Of a stretch of DNA of 64,000 nt, positions 24,901-38,160 are shown in pieces. This stretch comes from Heracleum sosnowskyi (Eukaryota; Streptophyta; Magnoliopsida; Apiales; Apiaceae): positions 1,054,001 to 1,118,000 of the forward strand of contig JAUIZM010000023.1 in NCBI GenBank assembly GCA_030848705.1. Reading direction: 5' to 3'. The notes under the pieces are model-generated. The model made no database searches. It was given only the letters and a program-made list of their open reading frames with translations, and was not told the origin of the DNA. The translations under genes and the position numbers were made by a program. Position 1 is the first letter of the stretch; each line of letters starts with the position of its first letter.

Positions 24901-26199
24901 TTGAAGCGGGTCGTTTTGAGGATATTTTCTCGTAGCTTGACCCTATGGGTTTATAGAATTGCAGTAAACTTCATTTGGAGCTGTCCGGACCTGAATTGGA
25001 GCAGATACCAGGGGATGCCCGATTACGTATACCTCTTAAGGGATCTATACATGGAAAACGGGGATAAATTGAAGCGGGTCGTTTTATGGATATTTTCTCG
25101 TAGTTTGACCCTATGGGTTTATAGAATTGCAAAAAACTTCATTTGGAGCAGTCCGGGCCTAAATTGGAGCAGATACCAGGGGACGCCCGATTACGTATAC
25201 CTCTAAAGGGAGCTATACAAGGAAAACGGGGATAAATTGAAGCGGGTCGTTTTGTGGGTATTTTCTAGTAGTTTGACCATATGGGTTTATAGAATTGCAA
25301 AATACTTCATTTGGAGCAGTCCGGGCTTGAACTGGAGCAGATACCAGGGAACGCCCGATTACGTATACCTCTGAAGGGATCTATACAAGGAAAACGGGGA
25401 TAAATTGAAGCGGGTCATTTTGAGGATATTTTCTCGTAGTTTGACCCTATGGGTTTATAGAATTGCAGTAAACTTCATTTGGAGCTGTCCGGACCTGAAT
25501 TGGAGCAGATACCAGGGGACGCCCGATTACGTATACCTCTTAAGGGATCTATACAAGGAAAACGGGGATAAATTGAAGCGGGTCGTTTTGAGGATATTTT
25601 CTCGTAGTTTGACCCTATGGGTTTATAGAAATGCAGTAAACTTCATTTGGAGCTCTCCGGACCTGAATTGGAGCAGATACCAGGGGACGCCCGATTACTT
25701 ATACCTCTTAAGGGATCTATACATGGAAAACGGGGATAAATTGAAGCGGGTCGTTTTGAGGATATTTTCTCGTAGTTTGACCCTATGGGTTTATAGAATT
25801 GCAGTAAACTTCATTTGGAGCTCTTCGGACCAGAATTGGAGCAGATACCAGGGGACGCCCGATTACGTATACCTCTTAAGGGATCTATACATGGAAAACG
25901 GGGATAAATTGAAGCGGGTCGTTTTGTCGATATTTTCTCGTAGTTTGACCCTATGGGTTTATAGAATAGCAAAAAACTTCATTTGGAGCAGTCCGGGCCT
26001 AAATTGGAGAAGATACCAGGGGACGCCCGATTACGTATACCTCTGAAGGGAGCTATACAAGGAAAACGGGGATAAATTGAAGCGGGTCGTTTTGTGGGTA
26101 TTTTCTAGTAGTTTGACCCTATAGGTTTATAGAATTGCAAAAAACTTTATTTGGAGCAGTCCGGGCCTGAATTGGAGCAGATACCAGGGGACGCCCGAT
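24901..26199 (+). repeat. Second copy of the 15.1-16.6 kb segment
   Basis: Shares cgtagcttgacc, ggggatgcccg, gaccatatggg, agaaatgcagtaaac, gctcttcgg and gttttgtcgatatt with 15,101-16,630. It lacks one monomer relative to that copy (504 against 672 bp between the first two landmark monomers). Small differences include gcaaaatacttc at 25,298 and agaatagc at about 25,965. The likeness stops near 26,200, where the central family begins. Confidence 0.82.
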
Positions 26200-26916
26200 T
26201 ACGTATACCTCTGAAGGGATCTATACAAAGAAAACGGGGATAAATTGAAGCGGGTCGTTTTATGGATATTTTCTCGTAGTTTGACCCTATGGGTTTATAG
26301 AATTGCAAAAAACTTCTTTTGGAGCTGTCCGGACCTGAATTGGAGCAGATACCAGGGGACGCCCGATTACGTATACCTCCTAAGGGAGCTATATAAGGAA
26401 AACGGGGATAAATTGAAGCGCGTCGTTTTGTGGATATTTTCTTGTAGTTTGACCCTATGGGTTTATAGAATTGCAAAAAACTTCATTTGGAGCAGTCCGG
26501 GCCTGAATTGGAGCAGATACCAGGGAACGCCCGATTACGTATACTTCTGAAGGGATCTATACAAAGAAAACGGGGATAAATTGAAGCGGGTCGTTTTATG
26601 GATATTTTCTCGTAGTTTGACCCTATGGGTTTATAGAATTGCAAAAAACTTCTTTTGGAGCTGTCCGGACCTGAATTGGAGCAGATACCAGGGGACGCCC
26701 GATTACGTATACCTCTTAAGGGATCTATAGATGGAAAACGGGGATAAATTGAAGCGGGTCGTTTTGTGGATATTTTCTCGTAGTTTGACCCTATGGGTTT
26801 ATAGAATTGCAAAAAACTTCTTTTGGAGCTGTCCGGACCTGAAGTTGAGCAGATATCAGGGGACACCCGATTACGTATACCTCTGAAGGGAGCTATACAA
26901 GGAAAACGGGGATAAA
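26200..26916 (+). repeat. Partial unit of the central HOR family
   Basis: Four monomers that form the last third of the central 12-mer: a cttcttttgg monomer, a ttcttgtag K-type, a second cttcttttgg monomer ending ctatagatgg, and the L-type. This is the left border of the family that fills the next 26 kb. Confidence 0.8.
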
Positions 26917-26952
26917 TTGAAGCGGGTCGTTTTGAGGATATTTTCTCGTAGT
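26785..26952 (+). repeat. Representative L-type monomer (cttcttttgg, gaagttgagc)
   Basis: L-type has cttcttttggagctgtcc, then gaagttgagcagatatc and gacacccgatt. It combines the K-type A6 tract with V-type gtccggac. It recurs once or more per HOR unit between about 26.8 and 51.7 kb and is almost absent elsewhere. A diverged relative sits near 58,380. It marks the central HOR family and immediately precedes its anchor monomer (gttttgagg with gtagtaaac). Confidence 0.85.
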
Positions 26953-28931
26953 TTGACCCTATGGGTTTATAGAATTGTAGTAAACTTCATTTGGAGCTGT
27001 CCGGACCTGAATTGGAGCAGATACCAGGGGACGCCCGATTACGTATACCTCCTAAGGGAGCTATACAAGGAAAACGGGCATAAATTGAAGCGAGTCGTTT
27101 TGTGGATATTTTCTCGTAGTTTGACCCTATGGGTTTATAGAATTGCAGTAAACTTCATTTGGAGCTCTCCAGACCAGAATTGGAGCAGATACCAGGGGAC
27201 GCCCGATTACGTATACCTCTTAAGGGATCTATACATGGAAAACGGGGATAAATTGAAGCGGGTCGTTTTGTCGATATTTTCTCGTAGTTTGACCCTATGG
27301 GTTTATAGAATTGCAAAAAACTTCATTTGGAGCAGTCCGGGCCTAAATTGGAGAAGATACCAGGGGACGCCCGATTACGTATACCTCTGAAGGGAGCTAT
27401 ACAAGGAAAACGGGGATAAATTGATGCGGGTCATTTTGTGGGTATTTTCTAGTAGTTTGACCCTATAGGTTTATAGAATTGCAAAAAATTTATTTGGAGC
27501 AGTCCGGGCCTGAATTGGAGCAGATACGAGGGGACGCCCGATTACGTTGTCCTCTTAAGGGGGCTGTACAAGAAAAACGGGGATAAATTGAAGCGGGTCG
27601 TTTTGTGGATATTTTCTCGTAGTTTGACCCTATGGGTTTATAGAATTGCAAAAAACTTCATTTGGAGCAGTCCGGGCTTGAACTGGAGCAGATACCAGGG
27701 AACGCCCGATTACGTATACCTCTGAAGGGATCTATACAAGGAAAATGGGGATAAATTGAAGCGGGTCGTTTTGAGGATATTTTCTCGTAGTTTGACCCTA
27801 TGGGTTTATAGAATTGCAGTAAACTTCATTTGGATCTGTCCGGACCTGAATTGGAGCAGATACCAGGGGACGCCCGATTACGAATACCTCTTAAGGGATC
27901 TATACAAGGAAAACGGGGATAAATTGAAGCGGGTCGTTTTGAGGATATTTTCTCGTAGTTTGACCCTATGGGTTTATAGAATTGCAGTAAACTTCATTTG
28001 GAGCTGTCCGGACCTGAATTGGAGCAGATACCAGGGGACGCACGATTACGTATACCTCTTAAGGGATCTATACATGGAAAACGGGGATAAATTGAAGCGG
28101 GTCGTTTTATGGATATTTTCTCGTAGTTTGACCCTATGGGTTTATACAATTGCAAAAAACTTCATTTGGAGCAGTCCGGGCCTGAATTGGAGCAGATACC
28201 AGGGAACGCCCGATTACGTATACGTCTGAAGGGATCTATACAAAGAAAACGGGGATAAATTGAAGCGGGTCGTTTTATGGATATTTTCTCGTAGTTTGAC
28301 CCTATGGGTTTATAGAATTGCAAAAAACTTCTTTTGGAGCTGTCCGGACCTGAATTGGAGCAGATACCAGGGGACACCCGATTACGTATACCTCCTAAGG
28401 GAGCTATATAAGGAAAACGGGGATAAATTGAAGCGGGTCGTTTTGTGGATATTTTCTTGTAGTTTGACCCTATGGGTTTATAGAATTGCAAAAAACTTCA
28501 TTTGGAGCAGTCCGGGCCTGAATTGGAGCAGATACCAGGGAACGCCCGATTACGTATACTTCTGAAGGGATCTATACAAAGAAAACGGGGATAAATTGAA
28601 GCGGGTCGTTTTATGGATATTTTCTCGTAGTTTGACCCTATGGGTTTATAGAATTGCAAAAAACTTCTTTTGGAGCTGTCCGGACCTGAATTGGAGCAGA
28701 TACCAGGGGACGCCCGATTACGTTTACCTCTTAAGGGATCTATAGATGGAAAACGGGGATAAATTGAAGCGGGTCGTTTTGTGGATATTTTCTCGTAGTT
28801 TGACCCTATGGGTTTATAGAATTGCAAAAAACTTCTTTTGGAGCTGTCCGGACCTGAAGTTGAGCAGATATCAGGGGACACCCGATTACGTATACCTCTG
28901 AAGGGAGCTATACAAGGAAAACGGGGATAAA
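26917..28931 (+). repeat. Central 12-mer HOR (2,015 bp), copy 1
   Basis: The unit starts at the anchor monomer (gttttgagg, then gtagtaaac) that follows an L-type monomer. It contains 12 monomers minus one base; the missing base is in the Z-type monomer, which reads gcaaaaaatttatttgg at about 27,481. Within it lie the ggatctgtcc/cgaatac, ggggacgcacg and tatacaattgc monomers also known from the left flank, followed by the L-rich part. Confidence 0.87.
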
Positions 28932-31114
28932 TTGAAGCGGGTCGTTTTGAGGATATTTTCTCGTAGTTTGACCCTATGGGTTTATAGAATTGTAGTAAAC
29001 TTCATTTGGAGCTGTCCGGACCTGAATTGGAGCAGATACCAGGGGACGCCCGATTACCTATACCTCCTAAGGGAGCTATACAAGGAAAACGGGGATAAAT
29101 TGAAGCGAGTCGTTTTGTGGATATTTTCTCGTAGTTTGACCCTATGGGTTTATAGAATTGCAGTAAACTTCATTTGGAGCTCTCCGGACCAGAATTGGAG
29201 CAGATACCAGGGGACGCCCGATTACGTATACCTCTTAAGGGATCTATACATGGAAAACGGGGATAAATTGAAGCGGGTCGTTTTGTCGATATTTTCTCGT
29301 AGTTTGACCCTATGGGTTTATAGAATTGCAAAAAACTTCATTTGGAGCAGTCCGGGCCTAAATTGGAGAAGATACCAGGGGACGCCCGATTACGTATACC
29401 TCTGAAGGGAGCTATACAAGGAAAACGGGGATAAATTGATGCGGGTCATTTTGTGGGTATTTTCTAGTAGTTTGACCCTATAGGTTTATAGAATTGCAAA
29501 AAATTTATTTGGAGCAGTCCGGGCCTGAATTGGAGCAGATACGAGGGGACGCCCGATTACGTTGTCCTCTTAAGGGGGCTGTACAAGAAAAACGGGGATA
29601 AATTGAAGCGGGTCGTTTTGTGGATATTTTCTCGTAGTTTGACCCTATGGGGTTTATAGAATTGCAAAAAACTTCATTTGGAGCAGTCCGGGCTTGAACT
29701 GGAGCAGATACCAGGGAACGCCCGATTACGTATACCTCTGAAGGGATCTATACAAGGAAAACGGGGATAAATTGAAGCGGGTCGTTTTGAGGATATTTTC
29801 TCGTAGTTTGACCCTATGGGTTTATAGAATTGCAGTAAACTTCATTTGGATCTGTCCGGACCTGAATTGGAGCAGATACCAGGGGACGCCCGATTACGAA
29901 TACCTCTTAAGGGATCTATACAAGGAAAACGGGGATAAATTGAAGCGGGTCGTTTTGAGGATATTTTCTCGTAGTTTGACCCTATGGGTTTATAGAATTG
30001 CAGTAAACTTCATTTGGATCTGTCCGGACCTGAATTGGAGCAGATACCAGGGGACGCCCGATTACGAATACCTCTTAAGGGATCTATACAAGGAAAACGG
30101 GGATAAATTGAAGCGGGTCGTTTTGAGGATATTTCTCGTAGTTTGACCCTATGGGTTTATAGAATTGCAGTAAACTTCATTTGGAGCTGTCCGGACCTGA
30201 ATTGGAGCAGATACCAGGGGACGCACGATTACGTATACCTCTTAAGGGATCTATACATGGAAAACGGGGATAAATTGAAGCGGGTCGTTTTATGGATATT
30301 TTCTCGTAGTTTGACCCTATGGGTTTATACAATTGCAAAAAACTTCATTTGGAGCAGTCCGGGCCTGAATTGGAGCAGATACCAGGGAACGCCCGATTAC
30401 GTATACGTCTGAAGGGATCTATACAAAGAAAACGGGGATAAATTGAAGCGGGTCGTTTTATGGATATTTTCTCGTAGTTTGACCCTATGGGTTTATAGAA
30501 TTGCAAAAAACTTCTTTTGGAGCTGTCCGGACCTGAATTGGAGCAGATACCAGGGGACACCCGATTACGTATACCTCCTAAGGGAGCTATATAAGGAAAA
30601 CGGGGATAAATTGAAGCGGGTCGTTTTGTGGATATTTTCTTGTAGTTTGACCCTATGGGTTTATAGAATTGCAAAAAACTTCATTTGGAGCAGTCCGGGC
30701 CTGAATTGGAGCAGATACCAGGGAACGCCCGATTACGTATACTTCTGAAGGGATCTATACAAAGAAAACGGGGATAAATTGAAGCGGGTCGTTTTATGGA
30801 TATTTTCTCGTAGTTTGACCCTATGGGTTTATAGAATTGCAAAAAACTTCTTTTGGAGCTGTCCGGACCTGAATTGGAGCAGATACCAGGGGACGCCCGA
30901 TTACGTTTACCTCTTAAGGGATCTATAGATGGAAAACGGGGATAAATTGAAGCGGGTCGTTTTGTGGATATTTTCTCGTAGTTTGACCCTATGGGTTTAT
31001 AGAATTGCAAAAAACTTCTTTTGGAGCTGTCCGGACCTGAAGTTGAGCAGATATCAGGGGACACCCGATTACATATACCTCTGAAGGGAGCTATACAAGG
31101 AAAACGGGGATAAA
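28932..31114 (+). repeat. Central 13-mer HOR (2,183 bp) with an extra monomer
   Basis: Same order as the previous unit with one extra copy of the ggatctgtcc/cgaatac monomer, present twice in a row at 29,772-30,107. An inserted g lies at about 29,650 (ctatggggttt) and a T is missing at about 30,131 (gatatttctcg). The length is 12 x 168 - 1 + 168 bp. Confidence 0.87.
29772..30107 (+). repeat. Single-monomer tandem duplication inside an HOR
   Basis: Two consecutive monomers both carry ggatctgtccgg and cgattacgaatac, a combination that occurs once in each neighbouring unit. The pair accounts for the 13-mer length of the surrounding unit. Confidence 0.88.
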
Positions 31115-32625
31115 TTGAAGCGGGTCGTTTTGAGGATATTTTCTCGTAGTTTGACCCTATGGGTTTATAGAATTGTAGTAAACTTCATTTGGAGCTGTCC
31201 GGACCTGAATTGGAGCAGATACCAGGGGACGCCCGATTACCTATACCTCCTAAGGGAGCTATACAAGGAAAACGGGGATAAATTGAAGCGAGTCGTTTTG
31301 TGGATATTTTCTCGTAGTTTGACCCTATGGGTTTATAGAATTGCAGTAAACTTCATTTGGAGCTCTCCGGACCAGAATTGGAGCAGATACCAGGGGACGC
31401 CCGATTACGTATACCTCTTAAGGGATCTATACATGGAAAACGGGGATAAATTGAAGCGGGTCGTTTTGTCGATATTTTCTCGTAGTTTGACCCTATGGGT
31501 TTATAGAATTGCAAAAAACTTCATTTGGAGCAGTCCGGGCCTAAATTGGAGAAGATACCAGGGGACGCCCGATTACGTATACCTCTGAAGGGAGCTATAC
31601 AAGGAAAACGGGGATAAATTGATGCGGGTCATTTTGTGGGTATTTTCTAGTAGTTTGACCCTATAGGTTTATAGAATTGCAAAAAATTTATTTGGAGCAG
31701 TCCGGGCCTGAATTGGAGCAGATACCAGGGGACGCCCGATTACGTTGTCCTCTTAAGGGGGCTGTACAAGAAAAACGGGGATAAATTGAAGCGGGTCGTT
31801 TTGTGGATATTTTCTCGTAGTTTGACCCTATGGGTTTATAGAATTGCAAAAAACTTCATTTGGAGCAGTCCGGGCCTAAATTGGAGCAGATACCAGGGGA
31901 CGCCCGATTACGTATACCTCTGAAGGGAGCTATACAAGGAAAACGGGGATAAATTGAAGCGGGTCGTTTTGTGGGTATTTTCTAGTAGTTTGACCCTATA
32001 GGTTTATAGAATTGTAAAAAACTTCATTTAGAGCAGTCCGGGCCTGAATTGGAGCAGATACCAGGGGACGCCCGATTACGTATACCTCCTAAGGGAGCTA
32101 TATAAGGAAAACGGGGATAAATTGAAGCGAGTCGTTTTGTGGATATTTTCTTGTAGTTTGACCCTATGGGTTTATAGAATTGCAAAAAACTTCATTTGGA
32201 GCAGTCCGGGCCTGAATTGGAGCAGATACCAGGGAACGCCCGATTACGTATACTTCTGAAGGGATCTATACAAAGAAAACGGGGATAAATTGAAGCGGGT
32301 CGTTTTATGGATATTTTCTCGTAGTTTGACCCTATGGGTTTATAGAATTGCAAAAAACTTCTTTTGGAGCTGTCCGGACCTGAATTGGAGCAGATACCAG
32401 GGGACGCCCGATTACGTATACCTCTTAAGGGATCTATAGATGGAAAACGGGGATAAATTGAAGCGGGTCGTTTTGTGGATATTTTCTCGTAGTTTGACCC
32501 TATGGGTTTATAGAATTGCAAAAAACTTCTTTTGGAGCTGTCCGGACCTGAAGTTGAGCAGATATCAGGGGACACCCGATTACGTATACCTCTGAAGGGA
32601 GCTATACAAGGAAAACGGGGATAAA
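31115..32625 (+). repeat. Central 9-mer HOR (1,511 bp)
   Basis: Lacks the three monomers ggatctgtcc/cgaatac, ggggacgcacg and tatacaattgc; the order around them is otherwise like the 12-mer. It also has a gtgggtattttctagtag monomer with attgtaaaaaac and catttagagc at about 32,024. The one-base loss in gcaaaaaatttatttgg is present. Confidence 0.83.
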
Positions 32626-34136
32626 TTGAAGCGGGTCGTTTTGAGGATATTTTCTCGTAGTTTGACCCTATGGGTTTATAGAATTGTAGTAAACTTCATT
32701 TGGAGCTGTCCGGACCTGAATTGGAGCAGATACCAGGGGACGCCCGATTACGTATACCTCTTAAGGGATCTATACATGGAAAACGGGGATAAATTGAAGC
32801 GGGTCGTTTTGTCGATATTTTCTCGTAGTTTGACCCTATGGGTTTATAGAATTGCAAAAAACTTCATTTGGAGCAGTCCGGGCCTAAATTGGAGAAGATA
32901 CCAGGGGACGCCCGATTACGTATACCTCTGAAGGGAGCTATACAAGGAAAACGGGGATAAATTGATGCGAGTCATTTTGTGGGTATTTTCTAGTAGTTTG
33001 ACCCTATAGGTTTATAGAATTGCAAAAAATTTATTTGGAGCAGTCCGGGCCTGAATTGGAGCAGATACCAGGGGACGCCCGATTACGTTGTCCTCTTAAG
33101 GGGGTTGTACAAGAAAAACGGGGATAAATTGAAGCGGGTCGTTTTGTGGATATTTTCTCGTAGTTTGACCCTATGGGTTTATAGAATTGCAAAAAACTTC
33201 ATTTGGAGCAGTCCGGGCTTGAACTGGAGCAGATACCAGGGAACGCCCGATTACGTATACCTCTAAAGGGATCTATACAAGGAAAACGGGGATAAATTGA
33301 AGCGGGTCGTTTTGAGGATATTTTCTCGTAGTTTGATCCTATGGGTTTATAGAATTGCAGTAAACTTCATTTGGATCTGTCCGGACCTGAATTGGAGCAG
33401 ATACCAGGGGACGCCCGATTACGAATACCTCTTAAGGGATCTATACAAGGAAAACGGGGATAAATTGAAGCGGGTCGTTTTGAGGATATTTTCTCGTAGT
33501 TTGACCCTATGGGTTTATAGAATTGTAGTAAACTTCATTTGGAGCTGTCCGGACCTGAATTGGAGCAGATACCAGGGGACGCACGATTACGTATACCTCT
33601 TAAGGGATCTATACATGGAAAACGGGGATAAATTGAAGCGGGTCGTTTTATGGATATTTTCTCGTAGTTTGACCCTATGGGTTTATACAATTGCAAAAAA
33701 CTTCATTTGGAGCAGTCCGGGCCTGAATTGGAGCAGATACCAGGGAACGCCCGATTACGTATACTTCTGAAGGGATCTATACAAAGAAAACGGGGATAAA
33801 TTGAAGCGGGTCGTTTTATGGATATTTTCTCGTAGTTTGACCCTATGGGTTTATAGAATTGCAAAAAACTTCTTTTGGAGCTGTCCGGACCTGAATTGGA
33901 GCAGATACCAGGGGACGCCCGATTACGTATACCTCTTAAGGGATCTATAGATGGAAAATGGGGATAAATTGAAGCGGGTCGTTTTGTGGATATTTTCTCG
34001 TAGTTTGACCCTATGGGTTTATAGAATTGCAAAAAACTTCTTTTGGAGCTGTCCGGACCTGAAGTTGAGCAGATATCAGGGGACACCCGATTACGTATAC
34101 CTCTGAAGGGAGCTATACAAGGAAAACGGGGATAAA
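32626..34136 (+). repeat. Central 9-mer HOR (1,511 bp), differently deleted
   Basis: The same length as the previous unit, reached by another route. The S-type monomer after the anchor is missing and the ggatctgtcc and ggggacgcacg monomers are kept. Equal length therefore does not mean equal content. The one-base loss is present at about 33,027. Confidence 0.83.
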
Positions 34137-36151
34137 TTGAAGCGGGTCGTTTGGAGGATATTTTCTCGTAGTTTGACCCTATGGGTTTATAGAATTGTAG
34201 TAAACTTCATTTGGAGCTGTCCGGACCTGAATTGGAGCAGATACCAAGGGACGCCCGATTACGTATACCTCCTAAGGGAGCTATACAAGGAAAACGGGGA
34301 TAAATTGAAGCGAGTCGTTTTGTGGATATTTTCTCGTAGTTTGACCCTATGGGTTTATAGAATTGCAGTAAACTTCATTTGGAGCTCTCCGGACCAGAAT
34401 TGGAGCAGATACCAGGGGACGCCCGATTACGTATACCTCTTAAGGGATCTATACATGGAAAACGGGGATAAATTGAAGCGGGTCGTTTTGTCGATATTTT
34501 CTCGTAGTTTGACCCTATGGGTTTATAGAATTGCAAAAAACTTCATTTGGAGCAGTCCGGGCCTAAATTGGAGAAGATACCAGGGGACGCCCGATTACGT
34601 ATACCTCTGAAGGGAGCTATACAAGGAAAACGGGGATAAATTGATGCGGGTCATTTTGTGGGTATTTTCTAGTAGTTTGACCCTATAGGTTTATAGAATT
34701 GCAAAAAATTTATTTGGAGCAGTCCGGGCCTGAATTGGAGCAGATACCAGGGGACGCCCGATTACGTTGTCCTCTTAAGGGGGCTGTACAAGAAAAACGG
34801 GGATAAATTGAAGCGGGTCGTTTTGTGGATATTTTCTCGTAGTTTGACCCTATGGGTTTATAGAATTGCAAAAAACTTCATTTGGAGCAGTCCGGGCTTG
34901 AACTGGAGCAGATACCAGGGAACGCCCGATTACGTATACCTCTGAAGGGATCTATACAAGGAAAATGGGGATAAATTGAAGCGGGACGTTTTGAGGATAT
35001 TTTCTCGTAGTTTGACCCTATGGGTTTATAGAATTGCAGTAAACTTCATTTGGATCTGTCCGGACCTGAATTGGAGCAGATACCAGGGGACGCCCGATTA
35101 CGAATACCTCTTAAGGGATCTATACAAGGAAAACGGGGATAAATTGAAGCGGGTCGTTTTGAGGATATTTTCTCGTAGTTTGACCCTATGGGTTTATAGA
35201 ATTGCAGTAAACTTCATTTGGAGCTGTCCGGACCTGAATTGGAGCAGATACCAGGGGACGCACGATTACGTATACCTCTTAAGGGATCTATACATGGAAA
35301 ACGGGGATAAATTGAAGCGGGTCGTTTTATGGATATTTTCTCGTAGTTTGACCCTATGGGTTTATACAATTGCAAAAAACTTCATTTGGAGCAGTCCGGG
35401 CCTAAATTGGAGTAGATACCAGGGGACGCCCGATTACGTATACCTCTGAAGGGAGCTATACAAGGAAAACGGGGATAAATTGAAGCGGGTCGTTTTGTGG
35501 GTATTTTCTAGTAGTTTGACCCTATAGGTTTATAGAATTGTAAAAAACTTCATTTGGAGCAGTCCGGGCCTGAATTGGAGCAGATACCAGGGGACGCCCG
35601 ATTACGTATACCTCCTAAGGGAGCTAGATAAGGAAAACGGGGATAAATTGAAGCGAGTCGTTTTGTGGATATTTTCTTGTAGTTTGACCCTATGGGTTTA
35701 TAGAATTGCAAAAAACTTCATTTGGAGCAGTCCGGGCCTGAATTGGAGCAGATACCAGGGAACGCCCGATTACGTATACTTCTGAAGGGATCTATACAAA
35801 GAAAACGGGGATAAATTGAAGCGGGTCGTTTTATGGATATTTTCTCGTAGTTTGACCCTATGGGTTTATAGAATTGCAAAAAACTTCTTTTGGAGCTGTC
35901 CGGACCTGAATTGGAGCAGATACCAGGGGACGCCCGATTACGTTTACCTCTTAAGGGATCTATAGATGGAAAACGGGGATAAATTGAAGCGGGTCGTTTT
36001 GTGGATATTTTCTCGTAGTTTGACCCTATGGGTTTATAGAATTGCAAAAAACTTCTTTTGGAGCTGTCCGGACCTGAAGTTGAGCAGATATCAGGGGACA
36101 CCCGATTACGTATACCTCTGAAGGGAGCTATACAAGGAAAACGGGGATAAA
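34137..36151 (+). repeat. Central 12-mer HOR (2,015 bp), copy with substitutions
   Basis: A full 12-mer whose anchor reads gtttggagg where others read gttttgagg. It has gcgggacgtttt at about 34,980 and gagtagatacc at about 35,410. A Z-type monomer with attgtaaaaaac and gctagataagg replaces one cttcttttgg monomer of copy 1, so the composition is mosaic. Confidence 0.83.
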
Positions 36152-38160
36152 TTGAAGCGGGTCGTTTTGAGGATATTTTCTCGTAGTTTGACCCTATGGG
36201 TTTATAGAATTGTAGTAAACTTCATTTGGAGCTGTCCGGACCTGAATTGGAGCAGATACCAGGGGACGCCCGATTACGTATACCTCCTAAGGGAGCTATA
36301 CAAGGAAAACGGGGATAAATTGAAGCGAGTCGTTTTGTGGATATTTTCTCGTAGTTTGACCCTATGGGTTTATAGAATTGCAGTAAACTTCATTTGGAGC
36401 TCTCCGGACCAGAATTGGAGCAGATACCAGGGGACGCCCGATTACGTATACCTCTTAAGGGATCTATACATGGAAAACGGGGATAAATTGAAGCGGGTCG
36501 TTTTGTCGATATTTTCTCGTAGTTTGACCCTATGGGTTTATAGAATTGCAAAAAACTTCATTTGGAGCAGTCCGGGCCTAAATTGGAGAAGATACCAGGG
36601 GACGCCCGATTACGTATACCTCTGAAGGGAGCTATACAAGGAAAACGGGGATAAATTGATGCGGGTCATTTTGTGGGTATTTTCTAGTAGTTTGACCCTA
36701 TAGGTTTATAGAATTGCAAAAAATTTATTTGGAGCAGTCCGGGCCTGAATTGGAGCAGATACCAGGGGACGCCCGATTACGTTGTCCTCTTAAGGGGGCT
36801 GTACAAGAAAAACGGGGATAAATTGAAGCGGGTCGTTTTGTGGATATTTTCTCGTAGTTTGACCCTATGGGTTTATAGAATTGCAAAAAACTTCATTTGG
36901 AGCAGTCCGGGCTTGAACTGGAGCAGATACCAGGGAACGCCCGATTACGTATACCTCTGAAGGGATCTATACAAGGAAAACGGGGATAAATTGAAGCGGG
37001 TCGTTTTGAGGATATTTTCTCGTAGTTTGACCCTATGGGTTTATAGAATTGCAGTAAACTTCATTTGGATCTGTCCGGACCTGAATTGGAGCAGATACCA
37101 GGGGACGCCCGATTACGAATACCTCTTAAGGGATCTATACAAGGAAAACGGGGATAAATTGAAGCGGGTCGTTTTGAGGATATTTTCTCGTAGTTTGACC
37201 CTATGGGTTTATAGAATTGCAGTAAACTTCATTTGGAGCTCTCCGGACCTGAATTGGAGCAGATACCAGGGGACGCACGATTACGTATACCTCTTAAGGG
37301 ATCTATACATGGAAAACGGGGATAAATTGAAGCGGGTCGTTTTATGGATATTTTCTCGTAGTTTGACCCTATGGACAATTGCAAAAAACTTCATTTGGAG
37401 CAGTCCGGGCCTAAATTGGAGCAGATACCAGGAGACGCCCGATTACGTATACCTCTGAAGGGAGCTATACAAGGAAAACGGGGATAAATTGAAGCGGGTC
37501 GTTTTGTGGGTATTTTCTAGTAGTTTGACCCTATAGGTTTATAGAATTGCAAAAAACTTCATTTGGAGCAGTCCGGGCCTGAATTGGAGCAGATACCAGG
37601 GGACGCCCGATTACGTATACCTCCTAAGGGAGCTACATAAGGAAAACGGGGATAAATTGAAGCGAGTCGTTTTGTTGATATTTTCTTGTAGTTTGACCCT
37701 ATGGGTTTATAGAATTGCAAAAAACTTCATTTGGAGCAGTCCGGGCCTGAATTGGAGCAGATACCAGGGAACGCCCGATTACGTATACTTCTGAAGGGAT
37801 CTATACAAAGAAAACGGGGATAAATTGAAGCGGGTCATTTTATGGATATTTTCTCGTAGTTTGACCCTATGGGTTTATAGAATTGCAAAAAACTTCTTTT
37901 GGAGCTGTCCGGACCTGAATTGGAGCAGATACCAGGGGACGCCCGATTACGTATACCTCTTAAGGGATCTATAGATGGAAAACGGGGATAAATTGAAGCG
38001 GGTCGTTTTGTGGATATTTTCTCGTAGTTTGACCCTATGGGTTTATAGAATTGCAAAAAACTTCTTTTGGAGCTGTCCGGACCTGAAGTTGAGCAGATAT
38101 CAGGGGACACCCGATTACGTATACCTCTGAAGGGAGCTATACAAGGAAAACGGGGATAAA
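36152..38160 (+). repeat. Central 12-mer HOR (2,009 bp) carrying a 6-bp deletion
   Basis: This unit equals the 2,015-bp HOR minus six bases. The lost bases are gtttat in the segment ctatggacaattgc at 37,371. It also has gctacataagg and gttttgttgatatt markers. Most of this unit is copied again 2,848 bp downstream. Confidence 0.86.

Noticed and set aside
26483..26866. Minus-strand 127-codon frames (also at 28,498, 30,681, 32,192, 33,703 and others) as genes
   Set aside because: They recur at HOR spacing and overlap plus-strand frames. They appear only where several monomers lack antisense stops and shift with the monomer order.
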